Positions 1-8,292 of a stretch of DNA of 64,000 nucleotides are shown here, piece by piece. The notes beneath the pieces are model-generated. The model was not told where the DNA came from. It saw only the letters and a program-made list of their open reading frames with translations, and did no database searches. The stretch spans positions 1,550,001 through 1,614,000 of the forward strand of contig NZ_WAHS01000001.1 of assembly GCF_015714715.1 (NCBI RefSeq), written 5' to 3'. The DNA comes from Aestuariivirga litoralis. GTDB lineage: Bacteria; Pseudomonadota; Alphaproteobacteria; Rhizobiales; Aestuariivirgaceae. How positions within the stretch are numbered: position 1 is the first letter of the stretch; each line of letters opens with the position of its first letter. The translations under genes were made by a program, and so were the position numbers.

Positions 1-654
1 GCCCAGCGAAACGGGGTTCTTCACTACTTCCAGTGCGCTGGCGACGAGCTCGCTGGCCTTGAAGGGATGGCGCTTTTCCAATGGCAGAGTTTCCTCCTGC
101 CGCGTGCCCAACCAAATTCCTGCAATAATGGCGGCGACGACGAAACCACCGAAAATGAGCCGCCAGCTTCCGATAAACAGAACCACTTGCCCAATCGAGG
201 GTGCAAGGATCGGCACCAGCATGAAGATCGACATGACGAAGGACATGATGCGCGCCATGGCAGCACCGCCGGCATTGTCACGCACCATGGCCATCGACAC
301 GATGCGCGGGCCGGCAGCGCCAAAGCCCTGCAGCACGCGACCGATGATCAGCATGGGGAATGAGGTCGCAAAGAAACACAAAAGAGCACCTATGATATAG
401 AGCGCCAGGCCTGCCACGATGGGTGATTTACGGCCGAGTGAATCCGAGATCGGCCCGAAAACCAGCGTGCCGAAAGTGAGCCCGGCGAAGAATCCAAGAA
501 TGATGAACTGGCGGTCATTTTCATGCGCCGCATTCAGCTCATGCGCCATGATGCCAAGTGCTGGCAGCATCGTGTCAATCGACATGGCCACAAGTGCGGT
601 GAGCAGCGCGACGAGTGCGATAAATTCAAATTCTGGCGTGTGATGTTGCGTCAT
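1..654 (-). CDS. Bcr/CflA-type MFS drug exporter, C-terminus outside window
   Basis: The reading frame runs from an ATG at 654 off the left edge of the window, giving the first 218 residues of a multi-pass membrane protein. It begins MTQHHTPEFEFIALVALL and carries the first-half MFS pattern: a membrane segment ending IDTMLPALG, a loop with GPISDSLGRK (the GxLaDrxGRk motif between TM2 and TM3), and a TM4-5 region with GRVLQGFGAAG and MVRD. This combination is typical of Bcr/CflA proton-driven exporters of chloramphenicol, bicyclomycin and similar compounds. It is divergent from the P450 gene, with 41 bases between the starts. The substrate cannot be told from the sequence, and only about half of the usual ~400 residues is visible. 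Confidence 0.85.
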   Translation of the reverse strand, partial: MTQHHTPEFEFIALVALLTALVAMSIDTMLPALGIMAHELNAAHENDRQFIILGFFAGLTFGTLVFGPISDSLGRKSPIVAGLALYIIGALLCFFATSFPMLIIGRVLQGFGAAGPRIVSMAMVRDNAGGAAMARIMSFVMSIFMLVPILAPSIGQVVLFIGSWRLIFGGFVVAAIIAGIWLGTRQEETLPLEKRHPFKASELVASALEVVKNPVSLG

Positions 655-695
655 TTGGGCTAATGATTTCCGGGAAAGAGGGCGTCTATTAGACC

Positions 696-1907
696 ATGAT
701 GAAGATCGATTCCACCCATCGTTTGGTTGACCTCGACCCGCGTGACACGCAGTTCTACCAGAACCCCTACCCCACCTACCGGAGGCTGCATGCGGAGTGC
801 CCCATCTTCAAATGGGAGCAATATGGGCATTGGTGTTTTTCCCGGCATGAGGATGTGAATAATCTGCTGCGTGACCGGCGTTTTGGACGGCAAATCCTGC
901 ATATGGCCACGCGCGAGGAGTTGGGCTGGGCGGAACCACCTCAGCATATCAAGGTGTTCACTGATCATGAGCAGCATTCGCTGCTGGAGCTGGAGCCGCC
1001 GGTTCATACACGATTGCGTGGTTTGATTTCGCGGGCTTTTCTGTCGCGCCAGATCGAGCGCTTGCGGCCGGTGATCACTGATATGGCCAACACGCTGGTG
1101 GATGGTTTTGCTGATCAGCAAGAAGTGGATGTGTTGGCCGCGTTTGCCACGCCTGTTCCCGTGCTGGTGATTTGCGATCTGCTGGGTGCACCGCCTGAAA
1201 TGGCCGATCAATTCCTGGCGTGGAGCCATGATCATGTGGCCATGTATATGGCCAAGCGCGACCGGGCGATTGAAGACAGAGCCGTGGCCGCTGTCAGTGC
1301 CTTCTCTGATTACATGCGCCAGCTGATCGCGGCGCGGCGTAAAAATCTCGGATCGGATTTATTGTCGGAACTGATCCGCGCCGAAAGCGAGGGCCAGAAG
1401 CTGACCGAGGATGAGTTGGTGACCACGGCCATCCTGGTGCTCAACGCCGGCCACGAGGCCACGGTGCATTCGCTGGGCAATGGTTTGAAGGCGATGCTGG
1501 AGCGCGGCATTACCGGACCGGTCACGCCGGAGCTGGTGGACGAGATCCTGCGCTTTGATCCGCCGCTGCATATGTTCACCCGCTATGCGCTGGATGATAT
1601 TGAATATGAAGGCATCACGCTGAAGAAGGGCGAAACCGTGGGCCTGATGCTGGGCGCGGCCAATCATGATGCTGCAAAATTCAGCAACCCCGAACAATTC
1701 GACGTCACGCGCACGCCCAATGCCCATGTGGCTTTCGGTGCCGGCATTCATTTCTGCATTGGAGCGCCCTTGGCGCGACTGGAAATGCAGGTGGCGCTGG
1801 AGGTTTTATGCGCGCGCTTTCCCAAAATGTCGCTGGCGGAACAGCCACACTACAAGGATGTCTATCATTTTCACGGGCTGGAGGCCTTGCGCGTCAAATT
1901 GCGCTGA
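696..1907 (+). CDS. Cytochrome P450
   Basis: This 403-residue soluble bacterial P450 has all the family marks: the I-helix oxygen-activation motif AGHEAT near residue 250, the K-helix ExxR (EILRFDPP), and the heme-ligand loop FGAGIHFCIGAPLARLE near residue 350, whose cysteine binds heme iron. The length matches class I bacterial P450s, which need a separate ferredoxin and ferredoxin reductase; none is encoded nearby. The start MMKIDSTHRL was chosen because the next in-frame ATG would lose the N-terminal DPRDTQFYQNPYPTYRRL segment conserved in the family. The substrate is unknown. It lies divergent to an MFS exporter, with no obvious pathway partner. Confidence 0.93.
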   Translation: MMKIDSTHRLVDLDPRDTQFYQNPYPTYRRLHAECPIFKWEQYGHWCFSRHEDVNNLLRDRRFGRQILHMATREELGWAEPPQHIKVFTDHEQHSLLELEPPVHTRLRGLISRAFLSRQIERLRPVITDMANTLVDGFADQQEVDVLAAFATPVPVLVICDLLGAPPEMADQFLAWSHDHVAMYMAKRDRAIEDRAVAAVSAFSDYMRQLIAARRKNLGSDLLSELIRAESEGQKLTEDELVTTAILVLNAGHEATVHSLGNGLKAMLERGITGPVTPELVDEILRFDPPLHMFTRYALDDIEYEGITLKKGETVGLMLGAANHDAAKFSNPEQFDVTRTPNAHVAFGAGIHFCIGAPLARLEMQVALEVLCARFPKMSLAEQPHYKDVYHFHGLEALRVKLR

Positions 1908-1971
1908 GGCTATTGTGTAACACGCCTGAAGGCATCATGGAGATGCCGAGCAAGAGCAATAGGAGCGGCAT

Positions 1972-2559
1972 ATGGCACGTCTGAACAAATTGATTTTCGC
2001 AACCCTTGCATTGGCCAGCATGGCTGGTGCCGCCGAAGCCCATGTGGGCGTGGGCAGCACGATGGGTTTCACCCATGGCTTCATGCATCCGCTTTCGGGC
2101 CTTGATCACTTGTTGGCCATGGTAGCTGTCGGTCTCTTTGCCGCGCGCCTTGGTGGCAAAGCGCTATATCTGGTTCCCGCAGCTTTCGTGGCCATGATGG
2201 GCGTGGGCGGCGTGCTGGGCATCAATGGTGTCACTGTTCCCTTCGTTGAATTCGGCATTGCCGCTTCGGTAATCGTGCTGGGCGCTGCTGTCGCTCTCGA
2301 CTTCAGCTTGCCCACCGCTGCTGCGATGGCGCTGGTTGGCTTCTTTGCTGTGTTCCATGGCCATGCCCATGGTGCCGAAATGCCACTGGCCGCTTCGGGC
2401 GTGACCTATGGAATTGGCTTCATCGCCGCCACCGCATTGCTGCATGTGGCGGGCATTGCGCTGGGCCTTGGCATTGCTGGCCAGAAGCCTGCCGTGCTCA
2501 AGATTGCTGGCGGCGCTATGGCCGCTGCGGGTCTGGGCATGATGGCTGGTGTGATCTAA
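1972..2559 (+). CDS. HupE/UreJ family metal permease
   Basis: This 195-residue membrane protein starts with a cleavable-looking leader (MARLNKLIFATLALASMAGAAEA) followed by the HupE/UreJ signature HPLSGLDHLLAMVAVG, whose His and Asp are thought to bind Ni or Co, and a second His cluster FHGHAHGAEMP. About six hydrophobic segments follow. HupE/UreJ proteins import nickel or cobalt for hydrogenase, urease or cobalamin. Neither hydrogenase nor urease genes are in this window, although cobT and cobS are, so cobalt is possible. An AGGAG ribosome-binding site at 1961-1965 supports the start, and a strong terminator follows the stop codon. Confidence 0.85.
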   Translation: MARLNKLIFATLALASMAGAAEAHVGVGSTMGFTHGFMHPLSGLDHLLAMVAVGLFAARLGGKALYLVPAAFVAMMGVGGVLGINGVTVPFVEFGIAASVIVLGAAVALDFSLPTAAAMALVGFFAVFHGHAHGAEMPLAASGVTYGIGFIAATALLHVAGIALGLGIAGQKPAVLKIAGGAMAAAGLGMMAGVI

Positions 2560-2584
2560 GTTTCACACGGAAGCGAAATGCGAA

Positions 2585-2613
2585 AAGCCTGAACGCGAGT
2601 TCAGGCTTTTTTG
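2585..2613. terminator. Rho-independent terminator between convergent genes
   Basis: A perfect 10-bp stem (AAGCCTGAAC paired with GTTCAGGCTT, loop GCGA) is followed on the plus strand by a T-rich run (TTTTGTTTTG). It sits 25 bases after the HupE stop. The minus-strand SCO gene ends at 2619, so the shorter A-run on the other flank may let it act in both directions. Confidence 0.85.
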
Positions 2614-2618
2614 TTTTG

Positions 2619-3218
2619 TTATTTTCCCGCCAGCAGCATTTTCAATTTACTGATCTTGGTCTCCTTCGGTTCATCGAAGGAGATGGTGCGGGCCAACCCG
2701 CCTTCTCCATTCATCAGGAACAGCGTGGCGGTGTGGTCCATCGTGTAGCTGCCATCGCTGGTGGGCACCTGCTTGTAGTAGATGTGGAAGCCACGGGCCA
2801 AGCCGGGCAGTTGCGCCACCGTGGGCACCAGGCCTTCGATGCGCGGATCGAAATTGGCGAGATAATCTTTCACCACCGGCAACGTATCGCGCTCGGGATC
2901 GACGGTGATGAAGAACAGCCGGAAATCCTTGCCAGCGTCACCCACCTCCTTCAGCGCGGTGGACATTTCAAACAGCGTGGTGGGGCACACTTCCGGGCAG
3001 TGGGTGAAGCCAAAGAACAAGCCGTAAGGCTTGCCCTTCAGGGTTGCTGAATCCAGCTCGCCGCCTGCGGTGGAGGCGAGCTTGAAAGGCTCACCGAAAC
3101 TGCTGATGGTGTTGGATTTGCCGGAAAACTGCCCATAGGCGACGAGGCCAAGGATGCCCACGCAGAGCAGCACCATTCCCCACAGAGCCAAACGAAATGA
3201 GCGTTGAGATGCCATCAT
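2619..3218 (-). CDS. SCO1/SenC copper chaperone for cytochrome oxidase
   Basis: This 199-residue protein has one N-terminal membrane anchor (about residues 9-28) and a thioredoxin-fold domain outside the membrane. The copper-binding CxxxC is in FTHCPEVCPTT (C74 and C78), and the third ligand histidine is H162 in MDHTATLFLM. SCO proteins deliver copper to, or reduce the cysteines of, the CuA centre of cytochrome c oxidase. It starts 4 bases after the stop of the PCuAC gene, so the two are probably translated from one mRNA. The pairing with PCuAC fits the known relay in which PCuAC and SCO cooperate in CuA maturation. Confidence 0.93.
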   Translation of the reverse strand: MMASQRSFRLALWGMVLLCVGILGLVAYGQFSGKSNTISSFGEPFKLASTAGGELDSATLKGKPYGLFFGFTHCPEVCPTTLFEMSTALKEVGDAGKDFRLFFITVDPERDTLPVVKDYLANFDPRIEGLVPTVAQLPGLARGFHIYYKQVPTSDGSYTMDHTATLFLMNGEGGLARTISFDEPKETKISKLKMLLAGK

Positions 3219-3222
3219 TGCC

Positions 3223-3708
3223 TCACTTCATCTTCATGCCGGCCATGGTGCCGGCATCATCGGCACCGGGTGCCACGACTTCGAAATCCACGTCCAGCTT
3301 GCCCGCCTTTTCAAAGGTGAGCGTGCCCTTGACTTCCTCGCCTTCCATGAATTGCGATTTCAGGCCCATGAGCATGATGTGAAAAGACTTGGGCTTCACT
3401 TCAACCGTTTGCCCCGCCGGAATGGGCAGGCCATCCTTCAGTTCATCCATCTTCATCACATCGCCGACCATCTTCATGTCATGGATCATGACAGTGGGAA
3501 CGCCTTCGACAGTGACGCTGATCAGCTTGTCATCAGTACTGCCCTTGTTGTCGATCACGGTATAGGCGGCGGCCACGCTGCCGGCGGGCGCTGGCTTGAT
3601 CCACGGGTGATGGATGACCAGGTTGCCCAATTTCATTTCATGGGCGCTAGCAGCAGCGGTGACGGCAAAAAGAGCGGTGGCCAGAGCCACTGATTTCAAG
3701 AGTTTCAT
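3223..3708 (-). CDS. PCuAC-type periplasmic copper chaperone
   Basis: The 161-residue product begins with a signal peptide (MKLLKSVALATALFAVTAAASA) and carries the PCuAC copper motif: MIHDMKMVGDVMKMDEL followed about 30 residues later by HIMLMGLK, supplying the His and Met ligands for Cu(I). The tail GTMAGMKMK is also Met-rich. I chose the ATG at 3708 rather than the longer open frame because it is preceded by AGGAAG and followed at once by the leader. The family hands copper to cytochrome oxidase, usually together with SCO. It lies between the DUF2946-like gene and SCO, all on the same strand. Confidence 0.92.
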   Translation of the reverse strand: MKLLKSVALATALFAVTAAASAHEMKLGNLVIHHPWIKPAPAGSVAAAYTVIDNKGSTDDKLISVTVEGVPTVMIHDMKMVGDVMKMDELKDGLPIPAGQTVEVKPKSFHIMLMGLKSQFMEGEEVKGTLTFEKAGKLDVDFEVVAPGADDAGTMAGMKMK

Positions 3709-3745
3709 TTTATCTTCCTCAAAATTTGAATGCAGAGAATGCGTT

Positions 3746-4138
3746 TCAGATGAGGAGAGATGGAGGCCCTCGCGGAATGCCGGACTGGTTTTGATGCGGG
3801 TGGGTGGCGGGCGTGTTCCAGCTAGCTGGATCAACGGCCGCGAGTTGAGTGACCGCCGCTGCGCGCAATGTAACAGCGGGTGCAGTCAGAAACTGCGCCG
3901 CAGTCAAATTGGGCAGGCAGCATTCATGATCATGAACTTTGTGCTGCCCAGGCGCAGGGCTTTTTTCACCCATCGCAAGGCAATTGGCCTGTTCGATCTG
4001 GTGGAACAGCGCTTCGGCCGGCGTGAGCGGTTGGCTTGCGGCCGGGGCCAGCAAGGCGGGCAGCAGCAAGGCAACAGTGAGCCAGCCCACAATCAGGGCG
4101 CGGATTTCAGTCTTTGCCCTTTTGCAAGCGGTCCACAT
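3746..4138 (-). CDS. DUF2946-like secreted protein of the copper operon
   Basis: The likely product is 130 residues from the ATG at 4138, with an N-terminal hydrophobic leader (IVGWLTVALLLPALLAPAAS) and a His/Cys cluster, HKVHDHECCLPN, that looks suited to metal binding. The end, IPRGPP, resembles DUF2946 proteins, which are small exported proteins common beside copper genes; their role is not established. A longer frame reaches 4279, but its N-terminus is basic and unlike a leader. The gene is 37 bases upstream of the PCuAC gene on the same strand, so it probably opens the copper operon. Confidence 0.65.
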   Translation of the reverse strand: MWTACKRAKTEIRALIVGWLTVALLLPALLAPAASQPLTPAEALFHQIEQANCLAMGEKSPAPGQHKVHDHECCLPNLTAAQFLTAPAVTLRAAAVTQLAAVDPASWNTPATHPHQNQSGIPRGPPSLLI

Positions 4139-4154
4139 GCGTATTATTTTACGC
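4139..4154. promoter_or_regulatory. Inverted repeat directly upstream of the copper operon
   Basis: GCGTA-TTATTT-TACGC is a 5-bp inverted repeat with an AT-rich centre, abutting the chosen start of the DUF2946-like gene. It could be an operator for a metal sensor or a small hairpin. No regulator gene is adjacent, so this is only a candidate. Confidence 0.25.
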
Positions 4155-4290
4155 GATACGCACCGTGCTGGTCCATGAGAATTGCTGTCACATGGATTTC
4201 GTCGTTTCCGGCGCTTTTGAAGCCGCTTGATGCCGCCTTCGGACGTGATTTCAGGCGTAAATAGGTGAAAGTTTTTCAACCGAGGCCAAG

Positions 4291-5871
4291 ATGACTGACG
4301 AATCCGCTGCTCCTGTTTCCTCTGGCCGCCGTGGCCGTTCCGGCGGTGGTGCTGATGCCCGCCGCGCTGCCCGCACTGCGACCACCATCACCCAAGCAGG
4401 TTTCATTCGCCGGGCGATCAAGCCCTATGAGCCCTTCACCGACGAGCAGCTGCAGCTGATCGAAGACAATGCCGAGATCGTGCTGCAGGAAACCGGCATC
4501 GACTTCTATGAAGACGAAGAAGCGGTACAGATGTGGAAGGATGCCGGTGCGACCGTCACCCAGGGTAATGAGCCGCGCCGGTTCCGCCTGCGCTTCCCCA
4601 AGGGCCTGGTGCGTTCACTGATCAAGACAGCGCCGCGCGAATATGTGCAGCATGCGCGCAACCCGGCCAATAATGTGACCATCGGCGGCAACAACACCGT
4701 ATTTGCGCCGGTGTATGGTCCTCCCTTTATCCGCAATCTGGATGAAGGCCGGCGCTATGCGACGATTGAAGATTTCCGCAATTTCGCCAAGCTGGTTTAC
4801 ATGCTGCCCAGCCTGCATCACGCGGGCGGCACGCTGTGCGAACCGGTGGACGTGCCAGTGCCGAAGCGCCATCTGGACATGATCTACAGCCACATCAAGT
4901 ATAACGACAAACCATTCATGTCGTCGGTCACTTCGGGTGAGCGCGCGGCAGATTCGGTGGCCATGTGCGAGCTGCTGTTCGGCAAGGATTTCGTCGATCA
5001 GAACTGCGTGATGACCTCGCTGATCAATGCCAATTCTCCCATGGTGTGGGATGGCGTGATGCTCGGTGCTTTGAAAGTTCTGGCGCGGGCCAACCAGGCT
5101 TGCGTGATTTCTCCCTTCATCGTGGCGGGCGCCATGTCGCCGGTCTCGACCGTGGGCACGCTCACTCAGCTTCTGGCCGAAGCCTCGGTCGGCATTGCTT
5201 TCACCCAGCTGTGCCGCCCCGGTGCGCCGGTGGTGTTCGGCACGTTCGCGGCTTCGATGTCGATGCAATCGGGTGCGCCGACCTTCGGCACGCCGGAACC
5301 GGCCTTTGTCACTTTCGGTGCCGCGCAGCTGGCGCGCCGCATGGGCGTGCCGTTCCGTTCAGGCGGCGGTCTCTGCGGCTCGAAAATTCCGGATGCGCAA
5401 GCCGCTTATGAAAGCGCCAACACGCTGTGGCCGACTTTGCTGTCTGGCGTGAATTTCTGCCTCCACGCTGCAGGCTGGCTGGAAGGCGGTCTCGCCTCAG
5501 GCTACGAAAAGCTGATCATGGATGCCGACCAGTTGACCATGTTCCAGAAATTCGCCGAAGGCGTGGACTTCTCGGAAAATGGCCAGGCAATGGACGCCAT
5601 CCGCGAAGTGGGCCCCGGCTCGCATTATCTGGGCAGCGCGCATACACAGGCCAATTTCCAGACGGCCTTCTGGCGTTCGAGCCTCGCCGACAACAACTCG
5701 TTCGAGCAGTGGCAGGACGAGGGTTCGAAGGACATAGTGGTGCGCGCCAATGCCAAGTGGAAGCAGATGCTGCGCGACTATGAAGCGCCAGCCCTTGATC
5801 CCGGCATCGACCAGTCGCTGCAGGATTTCATCGCCCAGCGCAAGGCTGTGTTGCCGGACAGCATGAGCTAG
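4291..5871 (+). CDS. MttB-family (COG5598) corrinoid methyltransferase homologue
   Basis: This 526-residue protein belongs to the trimethylamine methyltransferase family. After a Gly/Arg-rich leader come FTDEQLQLIEDNAEIVLQE, the TIM-barrel segments around GGTLCEPVDVP, and the C-terminal GSHYLGSAHTQANFQTAFWR. True trimethylamine MttB reads through an in-frame TAG as pyrrolysine; here the frame has no internal stop, so it belongs to the non-pyrrolysine branch. Members of that branch studied elsewhere act on glycine betaine or other quaternary amines and pass the methyl group to a corrinoid protein. No corrinoid protein or methyl-corrinoid:folate transferase is encoded beside it. The substrate is therefore open. 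Confidence 0.85.
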   Translation: MTDESAAPVSSGRRGRSGGGADARRAARTATTITQAGFIRRAIKPYEPFTDEQLQLIEDNAEIVLQETGIDFYEDEEAVQMWKDAGATVTQGNEPRRFRLRFPKGLVRSLIKTAPREYVQHARNPANNVTIGGNNTVFAPVYGPPFIRNLDEGRRYATIEDFRNFAKLVYMLPSLHHAGGTLCEPVDVPVPKRHLDMIYSHIKYNDKPFMSSVTSGERAADSVAMCELLFGKDFVDQNCVMTSLINANSPMVWDGVMLGALKVLARANQACVISPFIVAGAMSPVSTVGTLTQLLAEASVGIAFTQLCRPGAPVVFGTFAASMSMQSGAPTFGTPEPAFVTFGAAQLARRMGVPFRSGGGLCGSKIPDAQAAYESANTLWPTLLSGVNFCLHAAGWLEGGLASGYEKLIMDADQLTMFQKFAEGVDFSENGQAMDAIREVGPGSHYLGSAHTQANFQTAFWRSSLADNNSFEQWQDEGSKDIVVRANAKWKQMLRDYEAPALDPGIDQSLQDFIAQRKAVLPDSMS

Positions 5872-6677
5872 TTTGGGCGGAGGCGCTTGGCGGCGCCCCC
5901 GATGGCATAGCGGAAGGCAGCGTCAAAATTTACGCCGCTGATCTCCCAGCTCCCTGCCTCGGGTTTCAGCGGCAGACGCCAGGCGGCGTGCCATCCCAGC
6001 GCCTTGGCGTCCCAGTCTAAATGCCCGGTGACGATCGCATCGGCACCGAGCTTCGCCAGCAGTTCCGTCCACACGTCATGGGAAACGGCGTTAAGCCGGG
6101 ATGGTGTGATCCCGGCTGCCGATAAATCGGCCTCCGTCGCAAAGGTGATTGGCATGGCAAAGCGCGCAGATGCGTCCGCGAAGCTGGCCCGCTGGTCCAC
6201 ACCGTGTCCACTATCGGCAGCGAGCAGATAGGTGCGCGCCATGTCGGTCACTTCCAGCACCACGGCCAGTCTGGGACGCGGCGTTAGCCACGGCCTTTCG
6301 CCCAGTGTTGCTATCGCTGCGTCCATCATCTTTCTGTCGAACTGAAAGGTAAGATCGAAAGGCCGGTCGCGCGTTCCCTGCTCGTCGTGAATGGGTTTGC
6401 CGAAGAGGCGATCGTGATAGGTGAAAGACCAGACCATGCCGCTGGACTTGGCAGCGAGCGGCGCAAAGCCAGGTTTCTGCGCGATATCGGGATTGCCCGT
6501 CAGCTTGCCGGCCGCCAATTCAAAGCCTGTAGGGATAGCCGGAATGCGCGTCTCATCGCGGACCCCTGTGACAATGACGCCGGCCCGATAAAGGATATCA
6601 TCATCGGCATGGGCAATCGCCGAGCAGAACAGAAATGCCAAAACCGAAATCCAAGCCCTGCCCATAGCAACTTTCAC
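5868..6677 (-). CDS. DUF2066-like exported protein
   Basis: The 269-residue product has a signal peptide (MKVAMGRAWISVLAFLFCSAIAHA, cleavage after AHA) and no later membrane segment, so it should be periplasmic or lipid-free exported. The body, with DDILYRAGVIVTGVRDETR at the mature end and RPRLAVVLEVTD in the middle, resembles DUF2066 proteins, whose function is unknown. It overlaps the MttB-like gene tail to tail by 4 bases, so the two are not co-transcribed. I cannot assign a role; the family call is by eye only. Confidence 0.6.
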   Translation of the reverse strand: MKVAMGRAWISVLAFLFCSAIAHADDDILYRAGVIVTGVRDETRIPAIPTGFELAAGKLTGNPDIAQKPGFAPLAAKSSGMVWSFTYHDRLFGKPIHDEQGTRDRPFDLTFQFDRKMMDAAIATLGERPWLTPRPRLAVVLEVTDMARTYLLAADSGHGVDQRASFADASARFAMPITFATEADLSAAGITPSRLNAVSHDVWTELLAKLGADAIVTGHLDWDAKALGWHAAWRLPLKPEAGSWEISGVNFDAAFRYAIGGAAKRLRPN

Positions 6678-6684
6678 CCCTTGA

Positions 6685-6704
6685 GTAACTGTTTAAAGGG
6701 TTAC
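6685..6704. promoter_or_regulatory. Possible operator between divergent genes
   Basis: GTAAC and GTTAC form a 5-bp inverted repeat separated by 10 bases in the short gap between the DUF2066-like gene (minus) and the CGNR gene (plus). Because CGNR proteins are presumed DNA binders, autoregulation from here is conceivable. The repeat is short and could be chance. Confidence 0.22.
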
Positions 6705-6715
6705 ATATTGGCAGT

Positions 6716-7345
6716 ATGGAATCAATGGAAATCGTCCGGGCCTACCAATCTCCCCTCGGGCGCATGAGGATGCTGGCGGGCACTCCGGCGCTCGATTTTG
6801 CCAACACGTTGCACTGGCGTGACGGCGAGCTGCTCGACTTCGTTCCCACCTACCGTGCCTTGGTCGAATTCTGCGGGCCAGCCCACCTGCTGTCTGATAA
6901 GGAAATGCGGCATGTGCTTCGCGTGGCCAAGGACTATCCGCAACGCACTGCCATGCTGCACGCCGACGCGCTGGCGTTCCGGGCGGTGCTAAAGAACTGG
7001 CTCGCGGCCAGCGCCGTAAATCTGCCCCACAGGCGCGTGCCCCAAAAAACCTTTGCAGCGGCCATCGATAAACTGGGTGATGGCGTGGCTCTCGGCGAAC
7101 TGTTGACATTGGCCGATGAAACCGTAACCGCCTTGCGGTTGCCCCTGCTGCGTATCGCGGCAGCGGCCTGCCTGTTGGTGCTGTTTTCGCCGCAAGGTGA
7201 CATTCGCCAATGTGAAGCCGATGGGTGTGGAGGGTTCTTCCTGAACACGAGCCGCTCCAAGCCACGGCGCTGGTGTTCGATGGATGGTTGCGGCAACCGC
7301 GCCAAGGCGGCGCGGTTCCGTAAGGCCCGAAAGTCCAGCAGCTAG
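6716..7345 (+). CDS. CGNR zinc-finger (ABATE domain) putative regulator
   Basis: This 209-residue protein ends in the CGNR zinc finger: CEADGCGGFFLNTSRSKPRR followed by WCSMDGCGNRAKAARFR, with four cysteines placed to bind zinc and the name-giving CGNR. The N-terminal ABATE region starts AGTPALDFANTLHWRDG, as is usual. Family members are thought to be DNA-binding stress regulators, but few have been studied. The start at 6716 gives the usual length. It is divergent from the DUF2066-like gene and tail to tail with the EamA transporter gene. Confidence 0.88.
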   Translation: MESMEIVRAYQSPLGRMRMLAGTPALDFANTLHWRDGELLDFVPTYRALVEFCGPAHLLSDKEMRHVLRVAKDYPQRTAMLHADALAFRAVLKNWLAASAVNLPHRRVPQKTFAAAIDKLGDGVALGELLTLADETVTALRLPLLRIAAAACLLVLFSPQGDIRQCEADGCGGFFLNTSRSKPRRWCSMDGCGNRAKAARFRKARKSSS

Positions 7346-8292
7346 GCGGCCTCGATATCCACCGGGTTGGTTTCTTTCTGCTCTGATACCGGGCGCTTGT
7401 CGGTGACAGCGAAAATCACGATGCCGACAATCACCATTGCAGAACCGATGGCGTCCACCAGTTCAAACTTTTCGCCGAGGATCGCCACGGCCAGCACGAT
7501 GGTGACGATCGGCGAGATCGAGGCGATCATGGAGCTGGCTTGCACGGATGTGCGCGACAGACCGGCATTGACCATGAAGCTGGGCAACACGGTGGCAAAG
7601 AAACCGCAGCCCGCTGCCAGCCAATAGAAGCGGTGCGTGGCGGAGAAATCGAAACCGCCTGATACAACGATGTAATGGATGATGCAGGCCACGGCGGAGC
7701 TGGTGAGCGCCACGCCGGTGAACAGCAGGCTGCCCATTACGCTGATATAATTCTTGGCTAGCAGCTGATAGACGGCAAAGGTGAAGGCACAAGCCAGCAC
7801 CAGACTGGTGCCCAGAATTGTGTCGTGGCCACCTTCGGGCAGCGCCTTCAGGAACACGACGATCAGGCCCGCATAAGTAACAGCGGCCCCGACGCAGCCC
7901 ATCCAGGTGATGCGACCCTTGAAGAACAACCAGCCGAGAACCATCACCATGACGGGATAGGTGAACAGCACCAGCCGCTCCAGTTGCGCGGTGATGTAAA
8001 CCAGGCCTTCGAAATCCAGCAGCGCCGACAGGTAATAGCCGATGAAGCCGATCACGATGGCCATGATCCACACGCGGCGCGGCGGCATGGGCTTACCCTC
8101 GCGTTTCATTTTCCAGGTCACATAGATCGCCACGCCCAAGAAAAACGGCAGCGCCGTCATCATGCGCAGGGCGAGCATCAAGGCGGCATCCACCTTGTCC
8201 ATGTAGGCCAGCTTGATGAAGATCGCCTTGGTGGAGAACAGCGCCGAGCCTGCGGCGGCGTAGAAATAACCCAGCAGAAGTTGACGGTTCAT
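7342..8292 (-). CDS. EamA/DMT-family transporter
   Basis: The 316-residue product has ten predicted membrane segments in two EamA repeats, for example GYFYAAAGSALFSTKAIFIK at the N-terminus and the second repeat ending IGSAMVIVGIVIFAVTDKRP. DMT transporters export or import small metabolites, and the substrate is not readable here. The ATG at 8292 was chosen because it overlaps the stop of the upstream cupin gene as ATGA (8289-8292), a clear sign of translational coupling. This ties the transporter functionally to the DddL-like protein. Confidence 0.88.
   Translation of the reverse strand: MNRQLLLGYFYAAAGSALFSTKAIFIKLAYMDKVDAALMLALRMMTALPFFLGVAIYVTWKMKREGKPMPPRRVWIMAIVIGFIGYYLSALLDFEGLVYITAQLERLVLFTYPVMVMVLGWLFFKGRITWMGCVGAAVTYAGLIVVFLKALPEGGHDTILGTSLVLACAFTFAVYQLLAKNYISVMGSLLFTGVALTSSAVACIIHYIVVSGGFDFSATHRFYWLAAGCGFFATVLPSFMVNAGLSRTSVQASSMIASISPIVTIVLAVAILGEKFELVDAIGSAMVIVGIVIFAVTDKRPVSEQKETNPVDIEAA

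Noticed and set aside
1931..1947. GGCATC-ATGGA-GATGCC hairpin before the HupE gene as a terminator or riboswitch
   Set aside because: Only a 6-bp stem, no T-run and no conserved riboswitch core.
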